Assembly (NCBI GenBank): GCA_014529385.2
Contig: CM043944.1
Span: forward strand, 168,899,740 to 168,963,739
Source: Adiantum capillus-veneris
Taxonomy: Eukaryota; Streptophyta; Polypodiopsida; Polypodiales; Pteridaceae
Direction of reading: 5' to 3'
Length of the DNA stretch: 64,000 nt
Under the pieces are notes generated by a model that did not search any database, was not told the origin of the DNA, and saw only the letters and a program-made list of their open reading frames with translations. This document shows positions 39,689 through 50,585 of this stretch, piece after piece; position 1 is the stretch's first letter, and each line of letters opens with the position of its first letter. The translations under genes were made by a program, and so were the position numbers.

Positions 39689-42024
39689 GTGGTCCTTTCC
39701 CTACAACAACTCACCCAGAGAGATGTCTTCTCATGGAGTGAAGAGAACGAGCAGCAGTTTACTGAGGTGAAGCAAATCCTAGCTAAGCTTCCCACTATTT
39801 CACCTCCTAAGTGGGACGAGCCATTTTATGTGAACCCTAGTGTGGGAAATGATACGCTAGGAGTAGTACTAATGCAAAAGGATCCCAAAACTTCTTTCAT
39901 GCGCCCTATTTACTTCTCTAGTCGGGTCATGACCCCATCAGAAAAAGGATTACCGAAGTAGAACACATGGTTCTAGCACTAATGTTTGCTACCACAAAGT
40001 TCCGCTCCTATCTCCTGCCTAGACCCTTTGTAATCCTGACAATGGAGGAGGTTTTCCCATATGTAATGCGACACATGAATGTCTCATCGAGGATCTCAAA
40101 GTGGTTAATTAGACTACAAGAGTTTGATTACACCATGCAAGTAGAAAACTCCACCAGGGTTAGTTTAGCGGGAATTCTCAATCATCGCCATTATGAGAAG
40201 AAGTTGAAGGTCAACACGGAAGCAAAGGAAGGAACACCAGCGATAGAAATTCCTAAGCTAGAGAGAGCTCACTCTCTTTTCTTTGACGGAGCATACAAGA
40301 GAACAATGGATCAGTCTGCAAGCAGGCATGGTCAGTTTCAATGAACGGCAAGAAAGAGTATTCTCCATGGGGCAGTTATTACACTCCCACTCCAACAATG
40401 AAGCAGAATATGTAGCCCTAATCCTTGGGTTGGAACAATGTGTTTCACAAAGAATTCAGTGCCTAAATGTGTTCGGCGACGCTTTGCTTTTGATAAGGCA
40501 GATAAACGGCACCTGGGAGTGCAAAAATCAGGTTTTACCTGGTCAACTTCGCCAAGTTAAAGACCTCCTAAAGAAGTTTGAAGCAGTGAAACTCTTCCAT
40601 GTCCCAAAGCAGAAAATCAAGAGGCAGATGCACTAGCTAAAGAAAGAATACAAGACGTTCCCGTAGGAGCAATCAAATTAAAACTACCCCTCTTCCAAGA
40701 TAGTGATGCTATGCCTGATATCATCAGTTTTCTAGATACAGGAGAATGTCCAGCAGGACACACCAAAGGCCAAAAACAATGGCTGGTAAGGAAGGCTACT
40801 AGGTACCGCCTTATAGACGACCACTTGTATTGTAAGGGCAAAGATCAAATTCTCAGGCGGGTGCCAACCTCCAGTGAAATCACAGAGGTAATTTCAAGTT
40901 GCCAGGACGGTGTCTGCGGTGGTCATTTTGCTCTAGATATCACCAGTAGGAAGATTCTACAGGCAGGATACTTTTGGTCTAGTTTGAATAGGGATATACA
41001 CCATTGGTGTAAAACATGTAAGGCTTGTCAAGTGGCCAGTCATCGCACGTTAACCTACGAGCCACAAACCTTTTGAGAAATGGGGAATAGATGCAATCGG
41101 TCCTTTACCAAGGGCCCAATCAGGTAAATTGTACATCATACTGGATGGGCAGAAGCAACGGCCACTACCCGCATTACAACCCAAGAGGTGGCAAAGTTCA
41201 TTTTTGAGCATATCGTTTGCCATTTTGGCACTCCTCTTGAGATAATATCAGGTAGAGGACCAGGATTCAGAGGTGATTTGGTGGGAGAACTGATGAAGAA
41301 GCTAGGCATCACACGTAGGCATTCCATACCATACTACCCACAATGCAATGGTATGGTAGAGAAGGTAAATGGAATGATTTGCAAAATCATCACAAAACAG
41401 GTGAACAACCACACAGGGTACTGGGATAAACATCTCATGGCAGCTCTTTGGGCCTACAGAACAACGTTTCGAACATCACTAGGTTTCACTCCTTTCCATC
41501 TAGTTTATGGGAAGGAGGAAATTCTACCCATTGAGGTACAAATAGCCAGCTTACGAGTCTTGGCTATCCAGACACACCGTCCAATTTTAAACCTCATAAA
41601 CCACATCTTGGATCTAGAGAGACTCCAACTGGATCTAGAGAGACTCCAAATGGATAGGGAAGAAGCAATCAACCACTATGCAGCACAGGTAGAGCGACGT
41701 CGGCTCACTTTCAATCAAGGGCTTAAAGAAAAAGGTCTGGAAAAAGGCATGTTAGTTCTGCGATACGACAACAAATTTGACACTAGGAAGGATGAGAAAT
41801 TTCAACCCAGATGGGAAGGGCCATTCATCATCAAGAAACGCTATGACAACGGAAGCTACAAGCTGATGGAAGTAGATGGGAGAATTCACAAGACTAGGGT
41901 CAATGGATGGAGGCTAAAAAGGTATTTTCTTAGGTTTGACCTAGAATTCGTTCTAGACATTCCAAAAGAGGGAGAACCCTCTAACTCTACAGCTAAAGAA
42001 GCAGAAGAAGGGCTAGAAGCATGA
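39689..42024 (+). pseudogene. B2 RNase H and integrase
   Basis: The connection and RNase H (39689-39961, VFSWSEENEQQF, RPIYFSSRVMTPSEKGLPK) is interrupted where one base is missing before VEHMVLAL. It resumes at 39967-40344 and 40283-40636 (HSNNEAEYVALI). The integrase zinc region is at 40711-41076 (GGHFALDITSRK, HHWCKTCKACQ) and the core plus C-terminus is an open frame at 41188-42024 (GMVEKVNGMICK with the catalytic Glu, ALWAYRTTFRT). The polypurine tract and 3' LTR follow within 30 bp. Confidence 0.85.
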
Positions 42025-42052
42025 ATGCCTCTAGCCAAAGGGAGAGGGCTAA

Positions 42053-42347
42053 TGATAGCCAACTTTCGACAATCAAAGAAAAAAAAAACTCATTCCCCCC
42101 CCCCCCCCCCCCCAACTCTCAGTACCCCCCGTAGCTTATTCCCCCTCCCACCCGACGGGCATTGGATAAATAACACCCCCTCTCTCTCTCTCTCCCTCAT
42201 TTTCCCTACATACCCCCCCCCCCCCCCCCCCCCCTAATATCCTCTCTCCCAATTTACCCCCACTCTCAAACCCCCCGGCCAGGCGAAAGATTTGAAAAAA
42301 CCCCTCGACTCCTCTCTCGTGCTCCCTCGGTGTGAGCCACATGGAAA

Positions 42348-42379
<32 letters not shown>

Positions 42380-42700
42380 CTCTCCGTATTTTTACACTCA
42401 CCCTTTACATTCCCCCCTCACATTCCCCCCCCCCCCCCCCCCCCCCCCCAACTCTCATTAACCCCCCTTTTTTTTTGGCCTGCCAACATTCCTTCCCCGA
42501 CCCCTCACCCTCTTCCCCACCCGCTCGCCTCATCTCCCCTCAGCCTCATTTCCCCCCCTCTTGGCCCGCTGATATATTCCCTCACTCCCACCCATTGACT
42601 TGTTTCCCTCCCCTCGTCCTCAAGATCCCATGCAAGACAGTAGAACACCCCCTCTCTCTCTCACCCACACATCTCCCCTACCCCACTCCCAAGCCTCACC
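42053..42700 (+). repeat. B2 3' LTR, first part
   Basis: Matches the start of the LTR at 33097. Poly-C runs near 42098-42113, 42213-42232, 42350-42375 and 42428-42449. It is interrupted at 42700 by element E (target duplication TCACC at 42696-42700). Confidence 0.85.
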
Positions 42701-43350
42701 TGTAAGGTCTCTGACCCGATCACAAGAGCACCCTTGTACCACGAAATGAATACAATGGAATAAGTTACTATTTTTAGCAGTTTTTCAGATTCTCTCAGTG
42801 CCATGATGTTTAGAATGTTATAAAGCTTAAAAATGTGAATTAAAATAATTTTTGTGAAAATTTTTCAAAAATAGTAAGTTTTTGGTCACCCGACCCGTCC
42901 AGTCTTGACCGTCTCGAAAATCTGCACCCGTACCCCGAATTTGAAAAAAATGCATTTTCGGACCCCGGGGGCTGCTAAATATGGCAGGTACTCGGGCCAG
43001 TATGCCTTAGTTAGATCTTTGTATGGCAATTTACGGCATCAAAATCCGATTCGTATGACCCGTTTTAGCTTAGAACCAAATTTCCTAAAAATTGTCCGGG
43101 GAGGCACCGGGGGCCCGGGACTGTGTGGGAACAGGTCCCAGGCCACTCCATATCAGCTTTAGCAGCTAGGGGGCGCCCTCTTGCTTTGTGGGAGTCTTGG
43201 GAAAGCTGCCAAGCCTACAACTCAGTCTCAGAACCAGTAAACCAAGCCAACCTGACACTTGGTGAGCAGAGAACTGGACTTGCCATGCTTAACTGGAGAA
43301 GCTCCCAGATGCATTTAGCAACCCAGATCGATTTTCATCCTGTAGGAGCC

Positions 43351-43358
43351 TATTTAAA
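43351..43358 (+). promoter_or_regulatory. TATA box of chromovirus E
   Basis: TATTTAAA preceded by GGAGCC; the only clear TATA box in the LTR; transcription would start about 43380. Confidence 0.55.
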
Positions 43359-44249
43359 GACCTGCATACACACACACACACACTTATGATCACACACACA
43401 CACACAATGCATACACACACACCCTCATACATTGGGGAGGTGCTGCCGAATCACACACCTATTGAAGAAGAAGCTAGGAGGGAGGTGCTGCCGAATTTTC
43501 ATCTCAAGAGGCTCTATTAGATCAGAAAATCGAGAAGATTACCAGCTCTTAATCACGGTAACGACAGTTTAATTAATGCCATCTGAAAATCCCTTTCTCT
43601 ACCATCAAAATTTCTCGTACATTATGTCTATTCCTAGCCGAAAATCTCTATGACTACTCTCTAAATTCTCCTTATTCGTACTCTATTATGTAATCATTAT
43701 CCCATAGCTGAATTATCAGCCATTCTTCACTCTCGATTAATGATTAGAGCATAATTATCAGAATCTTCTCTCTCTAGATAGCATAGTAATTAATCGGTAA
43801 GCTAGTATTTGTGCAGATTGAAGAGAATCACTATTGTAATCATTCATTAACATTGAAGCTTAACTGAATTCATTTCTCTTATGCATTAAAGACGTAATTA
43901 AGGAGAAATTAATCCGTCAATAAGTCTCTAAGAATTGGTTTTTTCTCACACATATGCATAGGGTAAATCTGCATCATCTAATTGCTAGGAAATAGTTCAA
44001 TCATACTTAATCCAATTCTCTGGTAATCCCAATAGTGAAATCCAAATTATTCTTGATCATGTAAGCCGAATAATTATCCTAGAGCCGGTTCCCATAGGAT
44101 TATGTGCCATCCTTAATGATTGCTTTATGAAAGAAATCTAGGCTCTCATATATGAGGGATTAATTGATGTCACTAATCTACCCATTGGACTGTTATGATG
44201 CTGTGAACCTTAGCTCTTTCCCCAAGCTAATCATTTAAAGTAGTGAGAA

Positions 44250-46084
44250 ATGGCCCCGGTTAAGAGGACGCGCTTCGGTGGTGCCTATGATCGCGAAGCA
44301 GGAACGAGCAATGTCAACGGAAAGGGGAAGGCTCCCATGGACGAGCAAATACCGGCCATCTCACGGCCCATCGATGAAGAAGTGGAAGAGGTAGATCATA
44401 TTTTTTTCAAGTTGTTTAAATTAACATTGCATACGCTAGTTAGGAATGCTCATATCCCCAAACATGTTGGAGAAATCCAGCGGAAACCTCGGCATTGAAA
44501 TCATTATACATTAAGTTCTAAAGTAGGAAGGTAATGTTTGATGGGTATGCTGTTTGCAAGAGGAAAGAATGTCTGCTAGGAAAAATTTAACTCGGCATGT
44601 TCATTTGATTTCCAATGTTGAATCAGTCTTGACCCCCCTACTGATCACAGGGGGTAGAGTTCCTCGTTAAGGGCTCTTGAATCCACGACATGCTTTCTAT
44701 GCGCTGGATACCCACGACTTGATTTCTATGCGGTGGGAACCCACGTCTTGCTTTCTATGCGGTGGGAGTGTCCATGACGTGCTTTCTATGCGGTGGACAT
44801 ACCTAGTTGTATGGGCAGCTAGGCGACAACGGGAGGAGTGAACTCTCGCTGGAGGGGGGATGTTGTACCTCCAGAACATTGGAATTTTTATGAATAAGTT
44901 TGAGTAGAATTTTTACTAGAATTCTGTCTTGGTGTTGTTTGCAATACTGGTTGAAGGGCTGTTTTAACGAACCATGTGATTCGGAATTAAACAAGGAATA
45001 TTTATGTTGAACAACCTTTGTGGTAGTAATTAGGTCACACAATGAAGTGTGAGTGTGGGGGTGGAAAGTGGGGGCTTGGCTCGGGTTGCCAATGCCTACG
45101 AGATGGGTGGTCCCGATTGGTCGGGAACTCTCTGTCCCCATAGTGCTTATTCGATATTAGTAATGCTCATTGCCCCTAGAGCGGGGAATTCTCGAGAGTA
45201 CGTGCCTCTGAAACATGGGGAAAAAGGCACTCGGGGTTTCTCTCCTCTTGGAAGGTGGGTCTTAGGATCGCTAGATAGTTAAGTACGCTTCCCCTGCGAG
45301 GTGGAGCTAGATCTCGTTGCTAGTAGGCTCGAACTCGACTCACTTTGTGATGAGAGATCATCCGCTAGTTGAACCCTGAACCATTTTGTTTGCTTCCGCT
45401 ATAGATCTAGTGGCTACCAGGTTTACCATCAGATCCGTTGTTTGATACAACGGGGTGGGGACCTCACACCTGGTATCAGAGCCTAGGTTAGGCTGGGAAA
45501 ATAAAGTCGTATTGTTTGAACATTTAAAAGGAACTGAAAGTATATAGGTAGTTGATCCGAATTCCTTGCATTGGTGTTGCAGGAAGACCCCGTGCTCGAA
45601 TATCGAAAGTTCCAAGTATTTGAGCTTATTTATGAGCAAGCTCGAAGATCCCCTGTTTACCAGTTCAGGCGAGATGTCATGGAGATACTGTTGAAGGCTT
45701 ATACGCCACACTCCACTCGCATTGATAAAGGATGGGAGCTTGATTGGACATTTCCAGGAGGGGTTTACTACATCAACGCTCGGAAGCTAGGATGCCTGGC
45801 TACCGACTTGAAGAAGATACGTTGGGGAGAAGAGTTGAGAGATAGAGATATTCTACTTGGTGCCCACACGATTGGACCAGACTGTTTCGGGCAACTCCAA
45901 CCAAATCATCAACGACTGGCTCTTGGAGAAGGTCACCAATGTGATACCAGCAAACCGAGTCAAAACCTTTGGATTACTGAAAGCGGAACTCCGGCCCGAT
46001 ATCTTAGTTTATTATCCCCTCAAGAATGTGTATAAGAACTATTACACGAATGAAGTAGTGCATCATGTCAATACCATTTCCTAG
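44250..46084 (+). CDS. Possible spliced leader ORF of chromovirus E, starting in the LTR
   Basis: The frame MAPVKRTRFGGAYDREAG (44250) encodes a basic-then-acidic N-terminus up to DEEVEE, where GAG/GTAGAT looks like a splice donor (about 44390). At 45581-45582 TGGTGTTGCAG is a good acceptor, and the frame after it begins EDPVLEYRKFQVFELIYEQ in phase 0, as the donor requires. The second exon then runs through EILLKAYTPHSTRIDKG and WTFPGGVYYIN. A one-base frame change near 45857 is needed to continue to the stop at 46084 (KNYYTNEVVHHVNTIS). The intron would remove the LTR end and primer site from a subgenomic mRNA. I do not recognise the protein. The ORFs are real; the splicing is a prediction. 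Confidence 0.45.
44683..44803 (+). repeat. Four-unit tandem repeat in the E LTR
   Basis: Four units of about 30 bp share the core TGCTTTCTATGCGGTGG. The repeat also occurs at 52569-52689 in the 3' LTR. Function unknown. Confidence 0.75.
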
Positions 46085-46308
46085 GCGTATGTTATACGCA
46101 AATCCATAAAGCCATGTAATAAGCGGTCATCAGTCATTCTAAACCTTGAGGGGTTTCGATTGTAATAAATTTCCATCAATAAAGTGCTTTTTGTCTCTGA
46201 ATCTCTGTCTCTTGATAAAGTGGAATTTTGAATTTTATTAAAGTCTCGTGTCTCTTGAAATTCAAGTAATGGTAGCAAGAATTTCGTATAACCCATGTAG
46301 GTACCGCC

Positions 46309-49300
46309 TGTTGCTCTGTACTCGGCAGCGCAAGAGAAGAAGCTTCTCCTCAAACAAGCCCAACCTCCGATCTTTAAGGGCGAGGGGGCAAATGTGGAGA
46401 GAGATGCGGAAGTATGGATGGAAGCCATGGACGATTACTTTGAAGCTGCGGGAACCCAACCCGTAAATCAGACCATGCTTGCGATGTTCCGCCTGACTGG
46501 CGATGCCAAGATATGGTGGAAGCAACATTGCAGGGACATGGATATTAAGGGATCTTCCCAGTCCTGGGAAGACATCAAAGCTTCAATAATGGGACGTTAT
46601 TTACCACCTGCCTATAGGACCTTGAGAATGAATGAATTCTTTTCACTTCGGCAGCTGAATTCAACGGTCGAAGAATGCTATGCAAAGTTTGTCACTCTTC
46701 GGAGATATGCTCCTAAGATGACCTTGGAACAACAGGTGGCAAGGTTCTGCCAAGGATTAATCGATCCCTTGAACACTCGGCTGGAGGCTCTCAGGCCATC
46801 AACGCTACAGGATGCCTTGTTGAGGGCTAAACCTCTAGCTCTCGAAGTACAAAAGGCTAATCAGAACAGGAGGAATCATTGGTCAAAGAGGGCAAGGAAC
46901 ATTGCTTGGGACAACAGACCAGCCAACCAAACCTATAACCAGCGCCCTATTGTGGCTACCACCACAACCATGGAGTTCCCTGATGTTCGATGCTATGGTT
47001 GCGGCGAGCATGGACACTACAGATCAAATTGCCCCAGGAACATTCATGCAGCCAACACCAATGCCATGCCCTTGAATGCCCGTGGGCGTGGCCAAGCTAA
47101 TGGAAGAGGAGGACGCGGAAGAATGAACAGAGGGCGAGGGCGTGGAGCTATCGCCAGAGTGAATCCTGCAGTAGTACAACCAACTGTGGGTGATGAAGCA
47201 GTGGAGAGAGCAACCCTACATGCTGCAATTGACAATCCCAATGGTTGCGAGCAATACGTAGTCATTCATACGCTAGGATCTCTCAGAGGTGAACAACTTA
47301 ACTTCCTTATAGATTGTGGCAGTACTCTTTCATTTCTTTCACCCAGATGCATGAGAAAGCTAAAGCTAGATAAGTATCCATCAAGCAAGCTAGTTATCGA
47401 GTTAGCAAACGGCAAGGAGGTAGTATCTCAACACTCTGTAGGCAAAATTGACTTTGATTTAGGGGGACACCCAACTTCTGCCCAATTTCGAACCCTACCC
47501 TTAGGATTCTTTGATGGGATACTAGGGATGGACTGGCTAAAGCAAAATAGGGCCCACATACATTGTGCACAAGGGAATTTTACCTTTACAGATAACTTGG
47601 GTAATGAAGCCTTAATTCAGGGGGAAAATGGCAGACCTAAGGCTACTCTAGTTAAGGCCAACAGACTTTTGAAGGGACTAAGGAAGGGTCAGCAAATATA
47701 TGCAGTTAAACTCAATAAGGTGGACCAATCAGATACCTCACTTCGACCAGACTGGCTGAGGCAGTATGATGACGTATTCCCTGAGGACCTTACGAATCTT
47801 CCACCACACAGAGAGGTAGATCATGAGATTGAGACTATCCCTGGGTGTGAACCTATCTCAAAAAGACCTTATAAAATGTCACTTCCGGAGGCCATCGAAC
47901 TCAAAGAACAACTTAGGCAACTCATTGAGCAAGGATTCATTCGACCCAGTACTTCTCCTTGGGGTGCTCCAGTTCTTTTCCAAAAGAAGAAGGATGGAAC
48001 CTTAAGGCTATGCATAGACTATCGTGGATTGAACCAGGTAACTGTCAAGAACAAGTATCCAATTCCAAGGATTGACGAACTTTTGGACAGACTCCACGGC
48101 GCCAAAATATTTACAAAGATAGATCTAAGGTCAGGATATTACCAAATCAGAATCAAGGAATCAGATATTCCGAAGACAGCTTTCAATACTAGGTATGGGC
48201 ACTACGAATTCACAGTAATGTCTTTTGGTCTAACAAATGCTCCTGTAAGCTTCAACCGACTTATGAAGGATATTTTCAGACCTTACCTGGATGATTTTGT
48301 CTTGGTTTTCTTTGATGACATTCTGATCTATTCCAAAGACGAGGCAGATCACGAAGAACATGTTCGCAAAGTACTTGATCTCCTTCGAGAACACCAGCTT
48401 TACGCTAAAGTGAGCAAGTGCACTTTTTGCTCACCAAAGGTCAACTATCTTGGATTTGTCATTTCGGCTGAAGGGATTTCAGTAGACCTAGACAAAGTCA
48501 AGGACATCGTTGACTGGCCTCAACCATCCACTGTCAGTGAAGTAAGAGGATTTCTTGGAATAACGGGATGGTACAGGATTTTTGTCAAGGATTATGCACG
48601 TATTGCTGAACCTTTGACGGAACTCCTGAAGAAAGGAATGAGGATCGATTGGAAGACCGAGCACGAGTCTAGTTTTGCTAAGCTAAAAGAATTCTTGGTC
48701 TCAGCTCCTATTTTAAAGCTTCCAGATTTCAGTAAGGAATTTGAAGTAGCGACAGACGCTAGCAAATTCGCTCTAGGCGGAGTTCTTACTCAAGAAGGAA
48801 GACCGGTGGCATATACTTCGCGAAAGCTGAGAGATCATGAGAAGAACTATCCTACTCATGATCTGGAACTTTTAGCAGTTATTCATGCACTGAAGTTATG
48901 GAGACATTATCTTCTTGGACGCAAGTTTCAGTTGGTTACAGATCACAAGAGTTTAAAGTGGATTTTTACCCAATCCATTCTCAATATGCGACAACGGCGA
49001 TGGATAGAGCTATTACAGGAATATGACCTTGACATAAAGTATAGACCAGGGAAGGAAAACGCAGTTGCAGATGGTCTTAGCCGAAAATCGTTTCTCGGAG
49101 CTATCTCTATTCCAAATAACCCTATCTGGGATAGAATCAAAGAAGCATCCCTCGAAGATCCAGAGTACCAACGTATGGCTTCATTAGTCCAGCAGAATAA
49201 GATGCCTGAAGCGAAAGATTACTCTCTTATGGGAGGATGTCTTTACTACAGACATAGACTCTGTGTACCCAGAGACCCAGTTTTAAAGAAGGCCATTCTA

Positions 49301-50365
49301 TATGAAGCACACGATAGCCCTACATCCGGACACCCAGGCTATGCTAAAACTCTTCACGCCGTCAGAAGGAGTTATTTCTGGTCTGGAATGAAAGGAGACA
49401 TACTTCGCTATGTGAGACAATGTCTTTCTTGTCAACAGATAAAGGCCGAAAGGATCAAATTACCAGGGCAACTTCAACCTCTTGACATACCCCAGATGAA
49501 GTGGGAATGCATCAGTATGGATTTTGTTACACGGTTACCTTCTACAGGAGGTTATGATTCTGTTTTCGTGGTTGTTGATATGCTCACAAAAGTGGCTCAT
49601 CTAATACCCGTAAATACAACCTTTACTGCTTCATATATTAGTCGGGTATTCATCAAGGAGATTTTTAGGTTACATGGTCTACCCAAGCATATCGTCAGCG
49701 ATAGAGATGCCAGGTTTACATCAAAATTTTGGACCTCTCTTTTCCAATCTATTGGGTCACAATTAGCCTTCAGCACAGCATATCATCCACAGACTGATGG
49801 GCAAACCGAAAGAGTTAATCAAGTCATCGAGGACATTCTCAGAGCCTATTGTTCGCAAGAACCAAAGAAGTGGTTACAATATCTACCTTTGGTAGAATAT
49901 GCTTATAACTCTTCCGAACACAGAAGCATTGGAATGTCACCTTTCAAAGCTCTTTATGGACAGGACTGTTTAGCACCACTGAACTTTTCAGATCCAACCA
50001 TCAGAGTAGAAGCCTCTAGAAAGATGTTAGAAGATATGGAAGCCCAGACTAGAGCCATTCGCCAGGACATTCAGGCAGCTCAGGATAGACAGAAGCACTA
50101 TGCAGATAAGAATCGTTCGGAAAGGACTTTCAAGGAAGGAGATAAGGTTTTTCTACGAGTCCGACCTAAGAAAAGAAACTTATCACTAGGCAGATATAAG
50201 AATCTTAGCCCAAGATATTGTGGACCATTTGAGATCGTTAAGGTTATAAGTGACCACGCCTACAAGCTAAAGTTACCTGCAAACTTGAAGGTTCATGATG
50301 TATTCCATGTCAGCTTACTCAAACCCTATATTCCCAACCCTGATCAATTCTTGGACTCATACTAG
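46309..50365 (+). CDS. Chromovirus E Gag-Pol polyprotein
   Basis: An open frame of about 1350 codons. It has no ATG near its 5' end (open from about 46300; [16 protein letters not shown] precedes the first Met, MEAMDDYF), so the true start may come from upstream by splicing or frameshift. Domains: gag ([30 protein letters not shown]), zinc knuckle [14 protein letters not shown] near codon 228, protease [12 protein letters not shown] (DCG instead of DSG), RT with [25 protein letters not shown] and [11 protein letters not shown], RNase [12 protein letters not shown], integrase zinc region ([22 protein letters not shown]) and core ([29 protein letters not shown]), then the GPFEIVK C-terminal module. 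TAG at 50363-50365 ends it. Confidence 0.95.
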
Positions 50366-50554
50366 ATAGTCATGCCAGCACAAGGAGTTCTCGAGCTCCA
50401 ACTTGACTATGTACTTGAAACAAGAGAAAGGAAATTACGCAACAGAACTATCACAAAACATCTGGTAAAGTGGAAAAATTACCCTGAAGAAGATGCAACT
50501 TGGGAAGACGAGTCGACGCTCTTAAAAGATTACCCAAACTCATTCTTGAGATGA
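50366..50554 (+). pseudogene. Chromodomain of chromovirus E behind a TAG stop
   Basis: This stretch is in the same frame as Gag-Pol, directly after the TAG at 50363-50365. It reads VLELQLDYVLETRERKLRN, then TKHLVKWKNYPEEDATWEDE, the classic chromodomain pattern at the C-terminus of chromovirus integrases, which guides insertion toward modified chromatin. A single CAG to TAG change would cut it off in this copy. Readthrough is possible but not shown. Confidence 0.85.
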
Positions 50555-50585
50555 GGACATATCAAATTTTTCACGTTGGGGAGGT

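Larger units (their letters stand above)
42701..45468 (+). repeat. Chromovirus E 5' LTR
   Basis: 2768 bp. TATTTAAA at 43351-43358 is a good TATA box, so U3 is about 650 bp and R-U5 about 2.1 kb. (CA)n at about 43370-43425. A four-unit tandem repeat at 44683-44803. An ATG-initiated frame starts at 44250 in the R-U5 part. Confidence 0.9.

Noticed and set aside
44683-44803. CRISPR-like short repeats in the chromovirus LTR
   Set aside because: Units are contiguous and degenerate, with no spacers, and are part of both LTRs of a retrotransposon.
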